From a virus: a DNA stretch of 63,555 nt. Both the position numbers and the translations under genes were made by a program. Every line of letters begins with the position of its first letter. Position 1 is the stretch's first letter. Below the pieces are notes generated by a model. It did no database searches and was not told the origin of the DNA. It saw only the letters and a list, made by a program, of their open reading frames with translations. Positions 17,088-27,004 of the stretch are shown here, piece by piece. The stretch is taken from the IMG/VR virus record IMGVR_UViG_3300004806_000026, positions 1 through 63,555 of that record. One strand, written 5' to 3'.

Positions 17088-20000
17088 TTATTCAAATGGG
17101 TTGGCTAATTCTGATGTTGGCGCAGCAGATTTTCTATTAACTGCTGACATTCTAACCATTTCATTTTCCATATATTTATCCGCAAAAGCATCAAAATCTT
17201 CCCTAGCTTTTTTATATGTAGATGTTTTAGGTCCATAGTTAGTAAGACCATCTTGAATTTTTGCGGGTAACTTTGAAAAGAACGGCGCAGATGATGGCAT
17301 AGCTTTATATCCATCATATTTATCCTCAAGTTTCATATACGCTATGTTACCAATACCACCACCAAGTCCAGCCGCACTAGTACGAGGACGTTCTTTCATG
17401 TAGTTGCCAGTTTGCGTTGCTTGGTATGCCTGTGCCGCACGGAGATCATTAATGCCCGGCGTTTCAGAAATCTTATTGTTAACATCAGCAATTTGTGCAT
17501 TAGCTTGGGCAATACGAACTGGAAGTTCTGCTTTGGATATACCAAGTTTTTCAGCTTCCATTTTAAGTTGTTCACCAGTAAGACCAAGAGCCAATAGCTG
17601 TTTGACCTTATCATTTTTTGCCGTATTAATTTTGTCAATGTCAGACATATATCCCTGGAACGCAGGTTCTGCGCCTTCAGCCCAACTACTAAAAGCAGTT
17701 TGAACTTTACCAGGTTCGACTTTACCCGCTTTACCTGCTGCGCCCATAGCACCTTGAATAAGACGCATTAACATAGCGTTAGACCTTGCTTTCTCTGGAT
17801 CTTCAGCATTGTCGTTAATCATCTTTTCGTACTTAGTTAATAATGAAGTAACGCCAGATGTATCCCCCCTAGGCGCATCTGCACTTAAATAACTAAGGGG
17901 GCTGGCAGTAGTCGTGCTTGGCGTTGCGGGTGCTCCCTCTCTGGCTTTTACTGGGGTATCATGGATAACAATACCAGTATCTGTTGGTGTAGGGGTAGTA
18001 GTTGTATTTGTGGATGGTGTGTAACTTTTTTCACTAGGTGGGGCTGTTCTTTGTGCTTGTTCCGCAGCAATAATTGCTTTTGGATCAATTTTTGTACCTG
18101 CACCTAAATTAAATAACCTAGCCAAAATACCAGGGCTTGTATCTTGTTTTTCATTTTCATACATCCCAGTTTCTGGGTCTAAGTATGGGTTAGTACCACC
18201 AGCCAAACGCATAACCCCACCCTCTGCCGCCATTTGTGTTGGCAAGTTAGACGGTGCTTGGTCAATACCTTGAGGAGGTTGTTGTGGAGCAGGTTGTGGT
18301 GGCGCAGCTTGAGATATACCTTGTGGTTGCGCAGGGGATGCTGGATTCATACCGCCTGTAGGTGCAGGCGCACCGCCTTGTTGGGCAGAAAGTATTTGAT
18401 CAAGTTTAGCCAAATCAGCCGCATACTTATGCGCTTCGTCATTGTGCCCTTCTTCAACCGCTTTTTCTAATTTAGCTTCGATAGTAGATTTTAACAATTC
18501 AATTTGTTTAGCTGAGTTAACTTGCGCAACTTTAGCTTTTAGGTCGTCTATTACAGTAGATTTAGGTGGTGGAGTTTTAGGAGCCGAATCCGCTTGTTCG
18601 CTAAGTTGAATCGCCTCGGCAATGCCCCCGGCAGGTTTAGATATTGTTCCGTCCTGCATACCCTTATCAATAGTTTGTTTAGAGTATTTATCAGGAGCTA
18701 ACATAACTTTGCGGTTAATAGCAGCAATACCGCCACTATCAAAACGCTTGGCTTTTAAAATACCACCTTCAGCTTTATTAGCTAAAGCCACACCAGCCGC
18801 CGTTGCACCAGCAAGGGGAGCTATTTGACCAAACACGGTTGGAGCCGCAGCTTGTTGGGTAGTTGTTACATCTGTAATTGGTGTACCAGAAATTAAATTC
18901 TTAAGCTGACCAAGTTGCGTCATCGGATACTGCTGTGCAGTATTGTAATTTTGCATTCCTTGGTTAATGATATTTTGCTGTTGCTGTTGCTGTTGTCCGC
19001 CAACAGTACCTTGCATATTAAGAATGTTTTGCTGAGCACCCAACTGCTGTGTGCCAATATTTGCAAGGTTTTGTCCCTGTGTGCCCGCAAGACCATATCC
19101 AGATTGTTGAGCCCCAACTCCTGCAAGACCCGCATTGGCTCCTGCAATACCTAAATTACCAGCTTGTTGCGCACCAGACAAGCCCAATCCATACCCTTGC
19201 AGTGCTTGAGACCCTGCTTGATTGGCACCTTGTAAACCTTGTGCATTACCTGTTAAAGCGTTTTGCAAACCCTGCATTTGGAACGTACCGGCTTGGTTGT
19301 ATTGGTTTTGGGCTGCAGTGAAAGCATTGTTATATGCATTACCTACCAGTTGATTTTGCGCCAACATTTGATTTTGTTGGTTTAATCCTTGCATCAAAGC
19401 TTCTCTACTTCCGCCAAAAGCTCCAGCAGATGTGGCAGCACCTTGTTCAGCAGCTCCCTGCATTCCATATTGTTGGTTAAGCAATTGCATTGATGGTGCA
19501 AGAGCTTGATTTATATATGGATTCATATATCCACCAACTTGATTTTGGAAATCTTGTGGTGTAGCACTAGCACCTAAAGCAGCCGCCTGTTGACCAATTT
19601 GGGAACCTTGTTGTCCATAGCCTAAAGATTGTCCCGCATATTGCTGTCCAGTATTAGCTCCCAATCCGCCATATATATTAGATAGTCCAGCATTTTGCTG
19701 AGCGGCCCTAGATCCTTGTTGACCATATTGGGCAGCGGTTTGTGTTGTGCCCAAAGCTCCCGCTCCGGCTTGATTAGTTAGATCCGTAGCTGTTCCGTAT
19801 TGACCTGGTGTTTGTAAATTAGCTACAGACTGTTGTTGCTGTTGTTGTAGCGGAGTAAACCCAGCTACAGATGCATTGGCTGCGCTTTGATCAGAAGCGC
19901 TCATCCCGTATTGACCGCCGGCAGGATTTATACTTCCATAGGCTTGGTAAGGGTTTACACCAGTAATCTGACCGGTATTGGGATCTGTATTAAATACTTG

Positions 20001-20111
20001 TTGCTGAGCCGCACCAAGATATGACGAGACATATGGTTGCGCCCAAGGCGATAAACTTGTATATTGATTTTGTTGTTGCGTTTGTCCGCCGCCGCTTGAT
20101 CCACCGCCCAT
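17088..20111 (-). CDS. Internal/ejection-type virion protein, Gln/Gly/Ala-rich, 1,007 aa
   Basis: Directly upstream (in transcription) of the giant ejection protein. The first ~420 residues are dominated by Gln, Gly, Ala and Asn with short YGQQG- and AGQQ-type repeats. The middle has the AEGG(I/V) motifs shared by several virion proteins here, then Pro/Thr-rich linkers. The C-terminal 250 residues are helical. Composition, size and place suggest an internal head or ejection protein. No enzymatic motif is visible. Confidence 0.7.
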   Translation of the reverse strand: MGGGSSGGGQTQQQNQYTSLSPWAQPYVSSYLGAAQQQVFNTDPNTGQITGVNPYQAYGSINPAGGQYGMSASDQSAANASVAGFTPLQQQQQQSVANLQTPGQYGTATDLTNQAGAGALGTTQTAAQYGQQGSRAAQQNAGLSNIYGGLGANTGQQYAGQSLGYGQQGSQIGQQAAALGASATPQDFQNQVGGYMNPYINQALAPSMQLLNQQYGMQGAAEQGAATSAGAFGGSREALMQGLNQQNQMLAQNQLVGNAYNNAFTAAQNQYNQAGTFQMQGLQNALTGNAQGLQGANQAGSQALQGYGLGLSGAQQAGNLGIAGANAGLAGVGAQQSGYGLAGTQGQNLANIGTQQLGAQQNILNMQGTVGGQQQQQQQNIINQGMQNYNTAQQYPMTQLGQLKNLISGTPITDVTTTQQAAAPTVFGQIAPLAGATAAGVALANKAEGGILKAKRFDSGGIAAINRKVMLAPDKYSKQTIDKGMQDGTISKPAGGIAEAIQLSEQADSAPKTPPPKSTVIDDLKAKVAQVNSAKQIELLKSTIEAKLEKAVEEGHNDEAHKYAADLAKLDQILSAQQGGAPAPTGGMNPASPAQPQGISQAAPPQPAPQQPPQGIDQAPSNLPTQMAAEGGVMRLAGGTNPYLDPETGMYENEKQDTSPGILARLFNLGAGTKIDPKAIIAAEQAQRTAPPSEKSYTPSTNTTTTPTPTDTGIVIHDTPVKAREGAPATPSTTTASPLSYLSADAPRGDTSGVTSLLTKYEKMINDNAEDPEKARSNAMLMRLIQGAMGAAGKAGKVEPGKVQTAFSSWAEGAEPAFQGYMSDIDKINTAKNDKVKQLLALGLTGEQLKMEAEKLGISKAELPVRIAQANAQIADVNNKISETPGINDLRAAQAYQATQTGNYMKERPRTSAAGLGGGIGNIAYMKLEDKYDGYKAMPSSAPFFSKLPAKIQDGLTNYGPKTSTYKKAREDFDAFADKYMENEMVRMSAVNRKSAAPTSELANPFE

Positions 20112-20120
20112 AATAGACTC

Positions 20121-20534
20121 CTAAATATCTGATTGCACTACTGTGTAGCGCTTTGCAAAACTATACCGTCTCAGTAATCTAGCCACAGAATCTCTTACCG
20201 CACCCTGTATTCTAGTTGCTCCCATGTTTTTTACTATTTCTTTCATTTGATTAAAAGTATCGTGGTTCATAATTAACTTACCACCTATCGTTGTAAAAAA
20301 CGCCACCCTGTGAGTCGGATAGTTTATAAATGAAACTGTTCCTGCCCCATGAATCACATTGTTTTCATCAACCGCAACCAATAAAACCCAAGTTCCAAGA
20401 TTTACAAACATTTGGATTTGGTCCATACTATAATCACCGCCCCCATGCTTATGTGCTTCAGCAATAAAACTTTCAACTAAAGGCCAAGTTTGGGCGCAAT
20501 AGTTTGTAGCGACGTGCTTTATAGTTAATGTCAT
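20121..20534 (-). CDS. GNAT-like acetyltransferase-fold protein, 137 aa
   Basis: Length and layout fit a small GNAT-fold protein: a beta-strand with GTWVLLVAVDENNVIHGAGTV, then a helix region, MGATRIQGAVRD, and a terminal LLRRYSFAKRYTVVQ. Podoviruses (for example T7 gp13) often place such a protein next to internal virion proteins, where it helps assembly rather than acetylating. The acetyl-CoA pyrophosphate-binding motif (RxxGxG/A) is not obvious, which favours a structural role. It overlaps the next gene by four bases. Confidence 0.6.
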   Translation of the reverse strand: MTLTIKHVATNYCAQTWPLVESFIAEAHKHGGGDYSMDQIQMFVNLGTWVLLVAVDENNVIHGAGTVSFINYPTHRVAFFTTIGGKLIMNHDTFNQMKEIVKNMGATRIQGAVRDSVARLLRRYSFAKRYTVVQSDI

Positions 20535-21802
20535 GCAGGTATATATTTTTCGGGTTGAATTTGTTTACCTTGTTTTGTATTCCCTGTTCGGGCTTTACGA
20601 ACTTTGTCCATCATACTGTAAAGATGCCTAGCACCAGCATCAGTAGACCCATTACCAAGATGAGACACAACATCAGCAGGAACAACAAACTCTCCATCAG
20701 CCAATCTTGCGGGTTGTTTATCGGCAATACTAGCGGGTATATGATCTGACATACCGTCGCCCGGGCCTTTAAGTAGTCGTCCACCATCTGAATAGCCCCC
20801 TAGATTATAAGTTCCATCAGTATGTCCACCACTTGATAAAGCCATAATTCCACCTTCAGCCGCCATGGTAGTAGGTAAACTAACTCCATATTGAGATGCC
20901 AAAGCAGCTAGTTGTGCGCCTGTACTATTATTAGAAGTATTTGGCGTGTAAATATTTAAACCGTTACCAGTAGATTCTCCCGCTGCAGTTATACCCGTTG
21001 AACCACCACTTGCCATATTTTGTTCTAACGCACCAGATAATGGCGTGTTGCTAGGTTGATATCCTGCCATTTGCATAGCAGAAGTAGGCATTTGAGTTGG
21101 TGTGTTATATCCGTTGTAATTGATTTGACTCATTGGATACTGCTGTCCAGGCATACCGCCAACTGCTAATGAAGTTATACCACCTTCTGCCATTGGACGG
21201 ACGGGCTGATATTGTGGAGATAAAGTCCTACCTAAACCCACCTGTTGCGCAGTTTGAGGTTGGTATGGGGACATAAAGTTAGCTTTAAATGCATTTGCTT
21301 TCATTAAAGCCGCCAAGCCAGCAATACCACCAACAGCAACTTTTTGTGCTGTGCTCATGCTGTTCCAGGTACTCATTAATTTACTGCCTATACCTGATAA
21401 TGGGTTTGCATCTGTACCAGCTTGACCAAGTTCCCCCGCTATAGTTCCAGCAGATATAGTAGAAGGAGGACCCATAAATTCAGAACCAGGCAGTCCAGCA
21501 GTGCTAGGGTTAAATTGACTTGCTTGGTTAGCAGCAGTAACTGCTTGTTCCGCCACTTTTGGCGCAATACCCTGCGGCGTTCCCGGCCCTTGCGGTATGT
21601 TAGATAAGTTTTGTGGTAAATTAGCAGACTCGGGAGACGCTAAATCCATAGGACTTACTCCGTAGCTAGATAGTGCTCCACCACCAATAGCATTTGCTCC
21701 GCCCATGCCGGCATCAGCGGCTAAGTCCATGCCACTAACAGCCCCTGCATCAGCGCCGGCTTCGCTTAATAAAGCTGCTTCTCCAATTCCACCATCTGCC
21801 AT
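20531..21802 (-). CDS. Gly/Ala-rich virion protein with conserved C-terminal domain, 423 aa
   Basis: Most of the chain is low-complexity Gly, Ala, Ser and Pro. It has AEGG(I/V) motifs (AEGGITSLAVGG, AEGGIMALSSGG). The C-terminal ~90 residues are well ordered: GPGDGMSDHIPASI, ARLADGEFVVPADVVSHLGN, then a basic helix. I know this C-terminal module from podovirus structural proteins of uncertain role. It likely belongs to the internal or tail-vertex assembly with the neighbouring ejection proteins. Confidence 0.7.
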   Translation of the reverse strand: MADGGIGEAALLSEAGADAGAVSGMDLAADAGMGGANAIGGGALSSYGVSPMDLASPESANLPQNLSNIPQGPGTPQGIAPKVAEQAVTAANQASQFNPSTAGLPGSEFMGPPSTISAGTIAGELGQAGTDANPLSGIGSKLMSTWNSMSTAQKVAVGGIAGLAALMKANAFKANFMSPYQPQTAQQVGLGRTLSPQYQPVRPMAEGGITSLAVGGMPGQQYPMSQINYNGYNTPTQMPTSAMQMAGYQPSNTPLSGALEQNMASGGSTGITAAGESTGNGLNIYTPNTSNNSTGAQLAALASQYGVSLPTTMAAEGGIMALSSGGHTDGTYNLGGYSDGGRLLKGPGDGMSDHIPASIADKQPARLADGEFVVPADVVSHLGNGSTDAGARHLYSMMDKVRKARTGNTKQGKQIQPEKYIPA

Positions 21803-21811
21803 AATTTTCCC

Positions 21812-22150
21812 CTAAGATGTTCTTACTTTTAGCACATTACCTGCGCTTGTGTCTACATAAATATCACCCACTCTAAGCAGTCCAGCTGAATAATCAGCCT
21901 GTGTAGGTAAACTTAAAACTTGTCCAGTTCCACTTGTCCCGGGTTGACTGAAATTAACTGCTGAAATAACCTGAGATGTCGTTGTTGAATTAGGAGCCGT
22001 TACCCTTTGGGTTGACATTGCACTTGGGCCTGGATTGTCTAATTGAGCAAAGTACAAACGCAAAACGTTTGCAAACTTATTCATATAGTCCTGGTCATAC
22101 TCAACAGGAGCAATGGGTAAGTTAGGTGCTTTTGTAGTCCCAGTACTCAT
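21812..22150 (-). CDS. Small conserved virion-associated protein, 112 aa
   Basis: Contains a helix ([24 protein letters not shown]) then a Thr/Ser-rich segment and a beta-like end [18 protein letters not shown]. This layout recurs in podovirus structural clusters beside the nozzle-like protein; function is not known. It overlaps the stop of that gene's neighbour by four bases, so expression is coupled. Confidence 0.65.
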   Translation of the reverse strand: MSTGTTKAPNLPIAPVEYDQDYMNKFANVLRLYFAQLDNPGPSAMSTQRVTAPNSTTTSQVISAVNFSQPGTSGTGQVLSLPTQADYSAGLLRVGDIYVDTSAGNVLKVRTS

Positions 22151-24606
22151 CGTCTACCGTCCGGTCTAATGTCAATCCTAGGAACACCAAGCTGCCAAGA
22201 TGTTCCAATCGTATTGGACTCTATTCTAAAGCTCATCTGACGACCACGCAATCTGGTATAAACCTGACCTGTAAACTGCTGAATATCGTATTCGCTTTGT
22301 GCAGCATAATTATTAGCGCTTATTACTTGTGGGTTGTCCGCCACACCATATGCTGATCCTGAGTTTTGTCTAGGCTTGACCGTCATTGTAACCAATGGTT
22401 GGCTAATGTTAGATCCGTTGAAATTAACGTCAGGCAGTATTCTCCACACAAACCCAAAGTTATGCCCTTCACTAATTTCAAAGTCTGATGATTGCACAAA
22501 CGCATCAATAGGTAATGTTGCTGCAGTAGAGTTGTCGTCTGTTCCGTTTTCATGGTTTACAAGAACCCCATTGCCGCTAGTTGCAATAATTGGCGTGGAT
22601 GCAACAGTTTGATTAGGTGTAATTGTATAAGTGCCGATACCACCAGATCCGGTAATAATAGCTGTAATTGTAGTATTAGGAGCAATACCGGTTCCAGTAA
22701 TAGTTTGACCCACCGCCAAAGCACCAACAGTAGGGACCGCACTAACCGTTAATGTTGACCCAGAAATAGAACCTGTGCAGACACAATTGGTATAGTAACA
22801 AGCCGCAATAGGGTATTGGTTAATACCAGTTTGGAACCAAGCCGTGCGGCTCATCTGCCCTATGCTCCAAGTTCTTTCTAAGTAGTTATAGATGACATAA
22901 GAATCAACTATTGTGTTTGGATTAGTTGTTGTACCAGTTCCGTTTGGTCCGGTAATAGAACAATAGAACCACCATACTTCATTAAACTGCTCATTAGCTC
23001 CGGCAAAGATTTGGTAGTTTTGATATTGATTTATATTTTGGAACACATATTGACGCACTGAGCAAGGTAGTGTTTGCACCGTACCTGTATAAATATAAAA
23101 TTTATTTTCACCCATCCAATACGTTACGTTATTAACTGTCACCATGCAGTTAGGCGATACGGTAGAGATGTTATCCATCAATAACTGGAAGCCCCAAACA
23201 TAAGGAGCACCTACATACTGCATAGAGTAAAGCGCAGAATCAGTCCAGATTAATATCTCTTGACGGGTAGACCTTGCTCCAACAATGTAAGATCCATTGG
23301 TTAAGGTATAGTCACCAGACTGATTGGTAACGCTAGGAACCCACTGATAAGGGTTAGCCTGATCCGACCAACGCACACACATAGGATTAAAGTTTGACGC
23401 GCCGGTTAGCGGATAAGGTTGTGAGCCAAATGCAATAATAAATTGCTGTACGGCAGAAGTAATAACTTGAAATGTTGTTGTTGGAATAGCTGACCCGGTA
23501 AACCCAGCAGTATTAGCTAGATTAACCAAGGATTGCGCTCTAGTTCCTACGCCGTTTTGATCTTGCCAATAATAAATGCCCCCGCCTCTAGGAGCAATAA
23601 CCAAATCCTGACCAAAGTTATCATTTGACCAAAGCCTGAGCTGGGTTCCGGTTGTAACTGTTCCAGTATAAGCAGTGCTCCATCCGCGAGATCCTGACTG
23701 CACCAAAGCTAAAACGCTAATTCCACCACCAGAAGTTGTAGATGAAGCTAAAAGAATTGTCCCTGCATTACTATTGCTTGTGTTATTGCCAGGCGTTAGG
23801 ATTGTATAAGTGTTTGTGCCAGTGACTGTAATCGGAAACGTATCATTAAGCACAGAGGCTGGAATGTTCCCGACTGCTGTAGCGCCTGTAAAAGATACGA
23901 AATTACCTGTAGAAAGTCCATGCGCTGTCTGTGTTACCGTTATTGTTCCACTACCACTTGTGATAGCAAAAGGATTTGTTCCAAGAGTTACTGTTACCGG
24001 AGTAGCTACCCCACCGTAAGGACCGGTTCCATATCCGTTTCCAAATGTGTAAATATCTAAGCCTACCGGGTACTCATACTGAGCAGTAACCGTGCCACCC
24101 CCTGTTGCACCAGAAGAAGCATTAGATGCTGCTGTAATCTGATATTGCGTAGCAGAAATAACATTGGTGATCTTATATTCACCGTTTAAAGTCAAACCAC
24201 CTACCGCTGTTGCACCAGAAAAGATAACATAATCCCCAATATTGGGAGAGTAGTTTCCATCCGTTACCGTAACAACTGGGCTTGCATTTGTGGTTGTAAA
24301 TGGGTTAGTTAATGTATCTGTTTGATATATCGGAGTAATATCGTAATACGTACCACCCTGGTATATATAATACTTAAGTTGAGTGCCTAGACCAATAAAA
24401 ATATTACCGGATATATCTGCCCAAGTCCATAAAGACCGGGCATGACCTAAGAATTGATTTGGACTAACCTGCGTCCATCCACCTATCTTTTCTGGAAATC
24501 CTGAACGAAATCTTATGTTGTTACAGTCGTACCACCCGCCCGTGTTTGCATAATCAGTGCCTTCACGATTAATACCTGCGCGAAATTGTAGTTTCTGTAA
24601 AGGCAT
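22147..24606 (-). CDS. Tail nozzle-like structural protein, 819 aa
   Basis: The N-terminus ([33 protein letters not shown]) matches the start of podovirus tail proteins that play the part of T7 gp12 (tubular protein B/nozzle). The chain is beta-rich, with two inserted Gly/Thr repeat segments (about residues 100-170 and 200-290, plus a later one near 610-690). These resemble the small beta-sandwich domains common in tail proteins. It should form the distal tube of the short tail. Confidence 0.7.
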   Translation of the reverse strand: MPLQKLQFRAGINREGTDYANTGGWYDCNNIRFRSGFPEKIGGWTQVSPNQFLGHARSLWTWADISGNIFIGLGTQLKYYIYQGGTYYDITPIYQTDTLTNPFTTTNASPVVTVTDGNYSPNIGDYVIFSGATAVGGLTLNGEYKITNVISATQYQITAASNASSGATGGGTVTAQYEYPVGLDIYTFGNGYGTGPYGGVATPVTVTLGTNPFAITSGSGTITVTQTAHGLSTGNFVSFTGATAVGNIPASVLNDTFPITVTGTNTYTILTPGNNTSNSNAGTILLASSTTSGGGISVLALVQSGSRGWSTAYTGTVTTGTQLRLWSNDNFGQDLVIAPRGGGIYYWQDQNGVGTRAQSLVNLANTAGFTGSAIPTTTFQVITSAVQQFIIAFGSQPYPLTGASNFNPMCVRWSDQANPYQWVPSVTNQSGDYTLTNGSYIVGARSTRQEILIWTDSALYSMQYVGAPYVWGFQLLMDNISTVSPNCMVTVNNVTYWMGENKFYIYTGTVQTLPCSVRQYVFQNINQYQNYQIFAGANEQFNEVWWFYCSITGPNGTGTTTNPNTIVDSYVIYNYLERTWSIGQMSRTAWFQTGINQYPIAACYYTNCVCTGSISGSTLTVSAVPTVGALAVGQTITGTGIAPNTTITAIITGSGGIGTYTITPNQTVASTPIIATSGNGVLVNHENGTDDNSTAATLPIDAFVQSSDFEISEGHNFGFVWRILPDVNFNGSNISQPLVTMTVKPRQNSGSAYGVADNPQVISANNYAAQSEYDIQQFTGQVYTRLRGRQMSFRIESNTIGTSWQLGVPRIDIRPDGRR

Positions 24607-24613
24607 AGGTTCC

Positions 24614-25219
24614 TCAAGCTAAAACAGACATGGCGTGTTCATACCGAGCCATACGATCTTCTAACCCAATTGTCCCACCATTTATGACTTTTGTCAGCCC
24701 TACAAAGTCATTATTATCTACATGGCGGTTAAGCTGATGTTTTTCCCAAAATATGGCTGCGGATAGGGCTGCTCCGTCCGGCGTAGCTACGACATCTGGA
24801 TTGCTCAGGAAATCAATCTGGGTAGCATCTGATAGCTCCTCATATCCTGCACGACCGGTAGTCTGTAACCATCCTCTGCCTCGGTAGTTCCATCCGTCCC
24901 CAGATTCCTCATCACCATTTTTCATACGATGAGCATAGGCGCGGTTAGCTATTTTCTCTGGGTTATGGGCGTATTCGGAGGCGTTTTCAGCGTTAAAGTG
25001 AGAGGGCCATGTCCTGCAAAGACTCTCAGCCTTGTAGTTTAGGTTTTCTTCCATGTACTTGAAGTTACCAGATTCATGTCCGCATTGGGCGATAAAAGCA
25101 GCTAACCTTGCTGGGGTGGATAAATCAGCCTTTTCAATAGCTACATTCATTGGCTCAATAAGAGCTTCTGCATGGATTAAATCTATTTTTGCTGCTTCAG
25201 CGAGTTGTTGGGCTTCCAT
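24614..25219 (-). CDS. GH19-type endolysin, 201 aa
   Basis: Peptidoglycan hydrolase of the GH19 chitinase/lysozyme fold. Visible signatures are [13 protein letters not shown] with catalytic Glu49, the loop around [19 protein letters not shown] (about 112-130) and a C-terminal LTKVINGG. No signal peptide is present, so it needs a holin for release. It follows the spanin genes, forming the lysis cassette. Confidence 0.9.
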   Translation of the reverse strand: MEAQQLAEAAKIDLIHAEALIEPMNVAIEKADLSTPARLAAFIAQCGHESGNFKYMEENLNYKAESLCRTWPSHFNAENASEYAHNPEKIANRAYAHRMKNGDEESGDGWNYRGRGWLQTTGRAGYEELSDATQIDFLSNPDVVATPDGAALSAAIFWEKHQLNRHVDNNDFVGLTKVINGGTIGLEDRMARYEHAMSVLA

Positions 25220-25670
25220 TTATAAGTTCCTTTACTTGGTTGTAGGTTGCGATACAGGCGTTGAGCTTTCTGATGGCGAGGTCGCCATCGTCTGTGACGG
25301 CGACAAGAGATTTAGCAAACGTTGGGTCAAGTTGGGCGTTTGTGGAGTCAGATCCGCTGGGAGTGGTGGCATCTTTGGAGGGGCATACGGGGGACTTAGT
25401 TTTGACGTAGAGCTGCAACTTACCAGTAGCAATGTCAGCATCACGTTGAGCAATCTGTTTCTTAGCATCATTTTGCACCTTTGAGAGTTGGGTTGATAGG
25501 TCTGATATCTTTCCGTTGAGTTCTTGCTCCGTCATCCGAGCCGCCGCGTTTGCCTCATCTATTGCGCCTTGAACATTTTGCCGCTCTTCTTCATAACCAG
25601 CGTGATGGCCATAAGTATAAGATCCAACAATAATCCCAATAGCAGCCAAGACTGCGTATAAATACATCAT
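25197..25670 (-). CDS. Rz: Inner-membrane spanin (Rz-like), 157 aa
   Basis: One N-terminal membrane segment (YLYAVLAAIGIIVGSYTYG) is followed by a long periplasmic, mostly helical region with heptad-like repeats (residues 30-95) and two cysteines. This is the i-spanin plan, which bridges inner and outer membranes and fuses them in the last lysis step. It encloses a lipoprotein ORF in another frame (Rz1) and overlaps the endolysin start. The first codon may be either of two adjacent ATGs. Confidence 0.85.
   Translation of the reverse strand: MMYLYAVLAAIGIIVGSYTYGHHAGYEEERQNVQGAIDEANAAARMTEQELNGKISDLSTQLSKVQNDAKKQIAQRDADIATGKLQLYVKTKSPVCPSKDATTPSGSDSTNAQLDPTFAKSLVAVTDDGDLAIRKLNACIATYNQVKELINGSPTTR
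25232..25471 (-). CDS. Rz1: Outer-membrane spanin lipoprotein nested in Rz (Rz1-like), 79 aa
   Basis: Lies wholly inside the Rz gene in another frame. It begins MMLRNRLLNVMLTLLLVSCSS, a signal peptide with a lipobox ending in LLVSC, then a Pro-rich mature part (PPYAPPKMPPLPADLTPQTP). Signal, lipobox and Pro-rich body are the signature of o-spanins, and nested Rz/Rz1 pairs are classic in Gram-negative phages. The lipoprotein would anchor in the outer membrane and pair with Rz. Confidence 0.85.
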   Translation of the reverse strand: MMLRNRLLNVMLTLLLVSCSSTSKLSPPYAPPKMPPLPADLTPQTPNLTQRLLNLLSPSQTMATSPSESSTPVSQPTTK

Positions 25671-26056
25671 AGTGGAGGCCTTTCGTTTGGGTTACCAAAA
25701 CTGGATTTTGGCGTAAAAGTCTGCACAGATCCTACAGAACTTTGTACGGGAGCCGGGGGCGCAGGTAATAATGTGGTTGATTTAGAAATATAGTTAGCCA
25801 AGATAGTTAATAACTGTCCGCCTATCAAAGTCAATACACCAAATATTTGCTTATCCGCCGGAGCTTCATTGAACAAAGGCTGCTCAGTAAATACTATGCT
25901 ATAGCCAAAAAGTACTACGATAAATACCAAAGCTATGCTGAACGACTTGATTACAAATCGTTTGGTGTCGGCATCTTTTTCTTCAGGGCTTTGCATTGGG
26001 TCTAAAGTATTCGGGGCAAGTTTGCGTAGCCACGCAAAGAGGCGGTTTGCAATCAT
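25667..26056 (-). CDS. Two-TM protein, holin candidate, 129 aa
   Basis: Two hydrophobic segments (about FSIALVFIVVLFGYSIVF and IFGVLTLIGGQLLTILANYI) are joined by a short acidic loop. A charged N-terminus and a Pro/Ser-rich tail flank them. It sits just upstream of the spanins and endolysin, the usual holin place. Start chosen at the second ATG, five bases after GGAG. Competing holin candidate: the 64 aa two-TM protein at 30,433. Which one controls lysis timing cannot be told from sequence. Confidence 0.6.
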   Translation of the reverse strand: MIANRLFAWLRKLAPNTLDPMQSPEEKDADTKRFVIKSFSIALVFIVVLFGYSIVFTEQPLFNEAPADKQIFGVLTLIGGQLLTILANYISKSTTLLPAPPAPVQSSVGSVQTFTPKSSFGNPNERPPL

Positions 26057-26147
26057 CATCACTCCAGTGTTTTGGGTTTTGGCAGTGATAGCGGTAGCGG
26101 TCTTCGCACCCTGCTAATAACATAATCAATAAAACGCATATTCTCAT
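25983..26147 (-). CDS. Small Cys-rich lipoprotein, 54 aa
   Basis: Found by reading the gap. The ATG overlaps the stop of the gene before it (ATGA), and the 3' part overlaps the holin-candidate gene by about 74 bases in another frame. It starts MRICVLLIMLLAGCEDRYRY, a signal peptide with lipobox LLAGC, then a mature part with several cysteines (YHCQN, DDDCKPPLC, TQTCPE). I recall similar GCEDRYRY lipoproteins in other phages. A role in lysis or superinfection exclusion is possible but unproven. Confidence 0.75.
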   Translation of the reverse strand: MRICVLLIMLLAGCEDRYRYHCQNPKHWSDDDCKPPLCVATQTCPEYFRPNAKP

Positions 26148-26335
26148 TTCTCTTTCTGAGCCTCAAGTTCTTTTTTAAGTTTCTCAATTCTCTTTAAATC
26201 GTGTGCAATCAATATCCGCTCTTGCTGAATATCCATGTACAAAAATCCCAAGACGGGAAGAATCAAAACAAATAACAACGCTAATATGATTATCGTTATT
26301 ACATACCCCCATGTGCCATCCGATTTATTGCCCAC
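26144..26335 (-). CDS. Single-TM protein with charged C-terminal helix, about 63 aa
   Basis: The clear part is a membrane segment (YVITIIILALLFVLILPVLGFLY) followed by a charged helix (DIQQERILIAHDLKRIEKLKKELEAQKEK). No ATG lies in frame before the membrane segment; the start given is a GTG and is uncertain. It overlaps the 3' end of the upstream gene and ends in ATGA with the lipoprotein gene. Its helix-on-membrane shape fits a lysis accessory or small inner-membrane anchor. Confidence 0.5.
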   Translation of the reverse strand: MGNKSDGTWGYVITIIILALLFVLILPVLGFLYMDIQQERILIAHDLKRIEKLKKELEAQKEK

Positions 26336-27003
26336 ATCAGTCCTGCCATATAAATTGCCACTATGATCACCGCCACTGTGCAAGCACTCATAAACCAAGC
26401 CCTGTCAGCCATCTCCCTAGCATCTGCTTCTTTCTGTCTTTTCTTTCTAAGCTCGGCTTGTCTAGCCATTTCTTGTTTTGTCTTTACAGTCCCGATCATC
26501 TCATTGACCCGGCTATATAAATTCTTTAACTCCGGCGGAACATGGTAAATCATATACTCCGTCAGGTTAACACGCATTTCTTCTAATTGAGTTTTAGCCA
26601 TTACCAATCGAATCGCTATCTCATACGTCTCACCGTCCGGGTCATAGATCTTCTCTATCCGCTCCTCCTCAGTTCTTATAGCATCTGCACAAGCTTTGTA
26701 ATTTCTAAAAAAAGCTACCAGCTTATCCCCAATCTCAGTGTAAATGGCTTGCTCATCAAACTTAACCTTCTCAGCCTTCTTCGGTCTTATGTCTTGCAGA
26801 GTTTTCTGTTCTTTCTTTGGCTCTGCAAATAAGGATGTGATCCATCCCCATAAACCCGTTACCTCTTTACCTATCTGCTTGACTTCACCAATTGTCTTTT
26901 GTACATCTTTTACAAGCGCCTTGCCTTCGTTGTACATACTGCACAACTCTTTGACCCCTGCAAAAGCAGCATTGGCAGCCTGGAAAAGAAGTAAGAATTC
27001 AAT
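26299..27003 (-). CDS. Helical protein with C-terminal membrane anchor, about 234 aa
   Basis: Mostly charged helix (residues about 60-190) with a C-terminal transmembrane segment (ACTVAVIIVAIYMAGLMWAI) and a GLWGWITSLF amphipathic stretch near the front. In-frame reading before the first TTG/ATG gives a convincing N-terminus, KIEFLLLFQAANAAFAGVKEL. It is reached only by an ATT codon at 27,003, two bases past the upstream stop. If the ATT is not used, translation begins at 26,946 (TTG) or 26,937 (ATG). I recall similar proteins in marine phages; function unknown. Confidence 0.6.
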   Translation of the reverse strand: MEFLLLFQAANAAFAGVKELCSMYNEGKALVKDVQKTIGEVKQIGKEVTGLWGWITSLFAEPKKEQKTLQDIRPKKAEKVKFDEQAIYTEIGDKLVAFFRNYKACADAIRTEEERIEKIYDPDGETYEIAIRLVMAKTQLEEMRVNLTEYMIYHVPPELKNLYSRVNEMIGTVKTKQEMARQAELRKKRQKEADAREMADRAWFMSACTVAVIIVAIYMAGLMWAINRMAHGGM

Positions 27004-27004
27004 T

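Noticed and set aside
14341-17238. Several plus-strand ORFs of 60-176 codons opposite the giant virion gene
   Set aside because: They lack ribosome-binding sites and read as Leu/Phe/Ser-rich shadows of the minus-strand gene.
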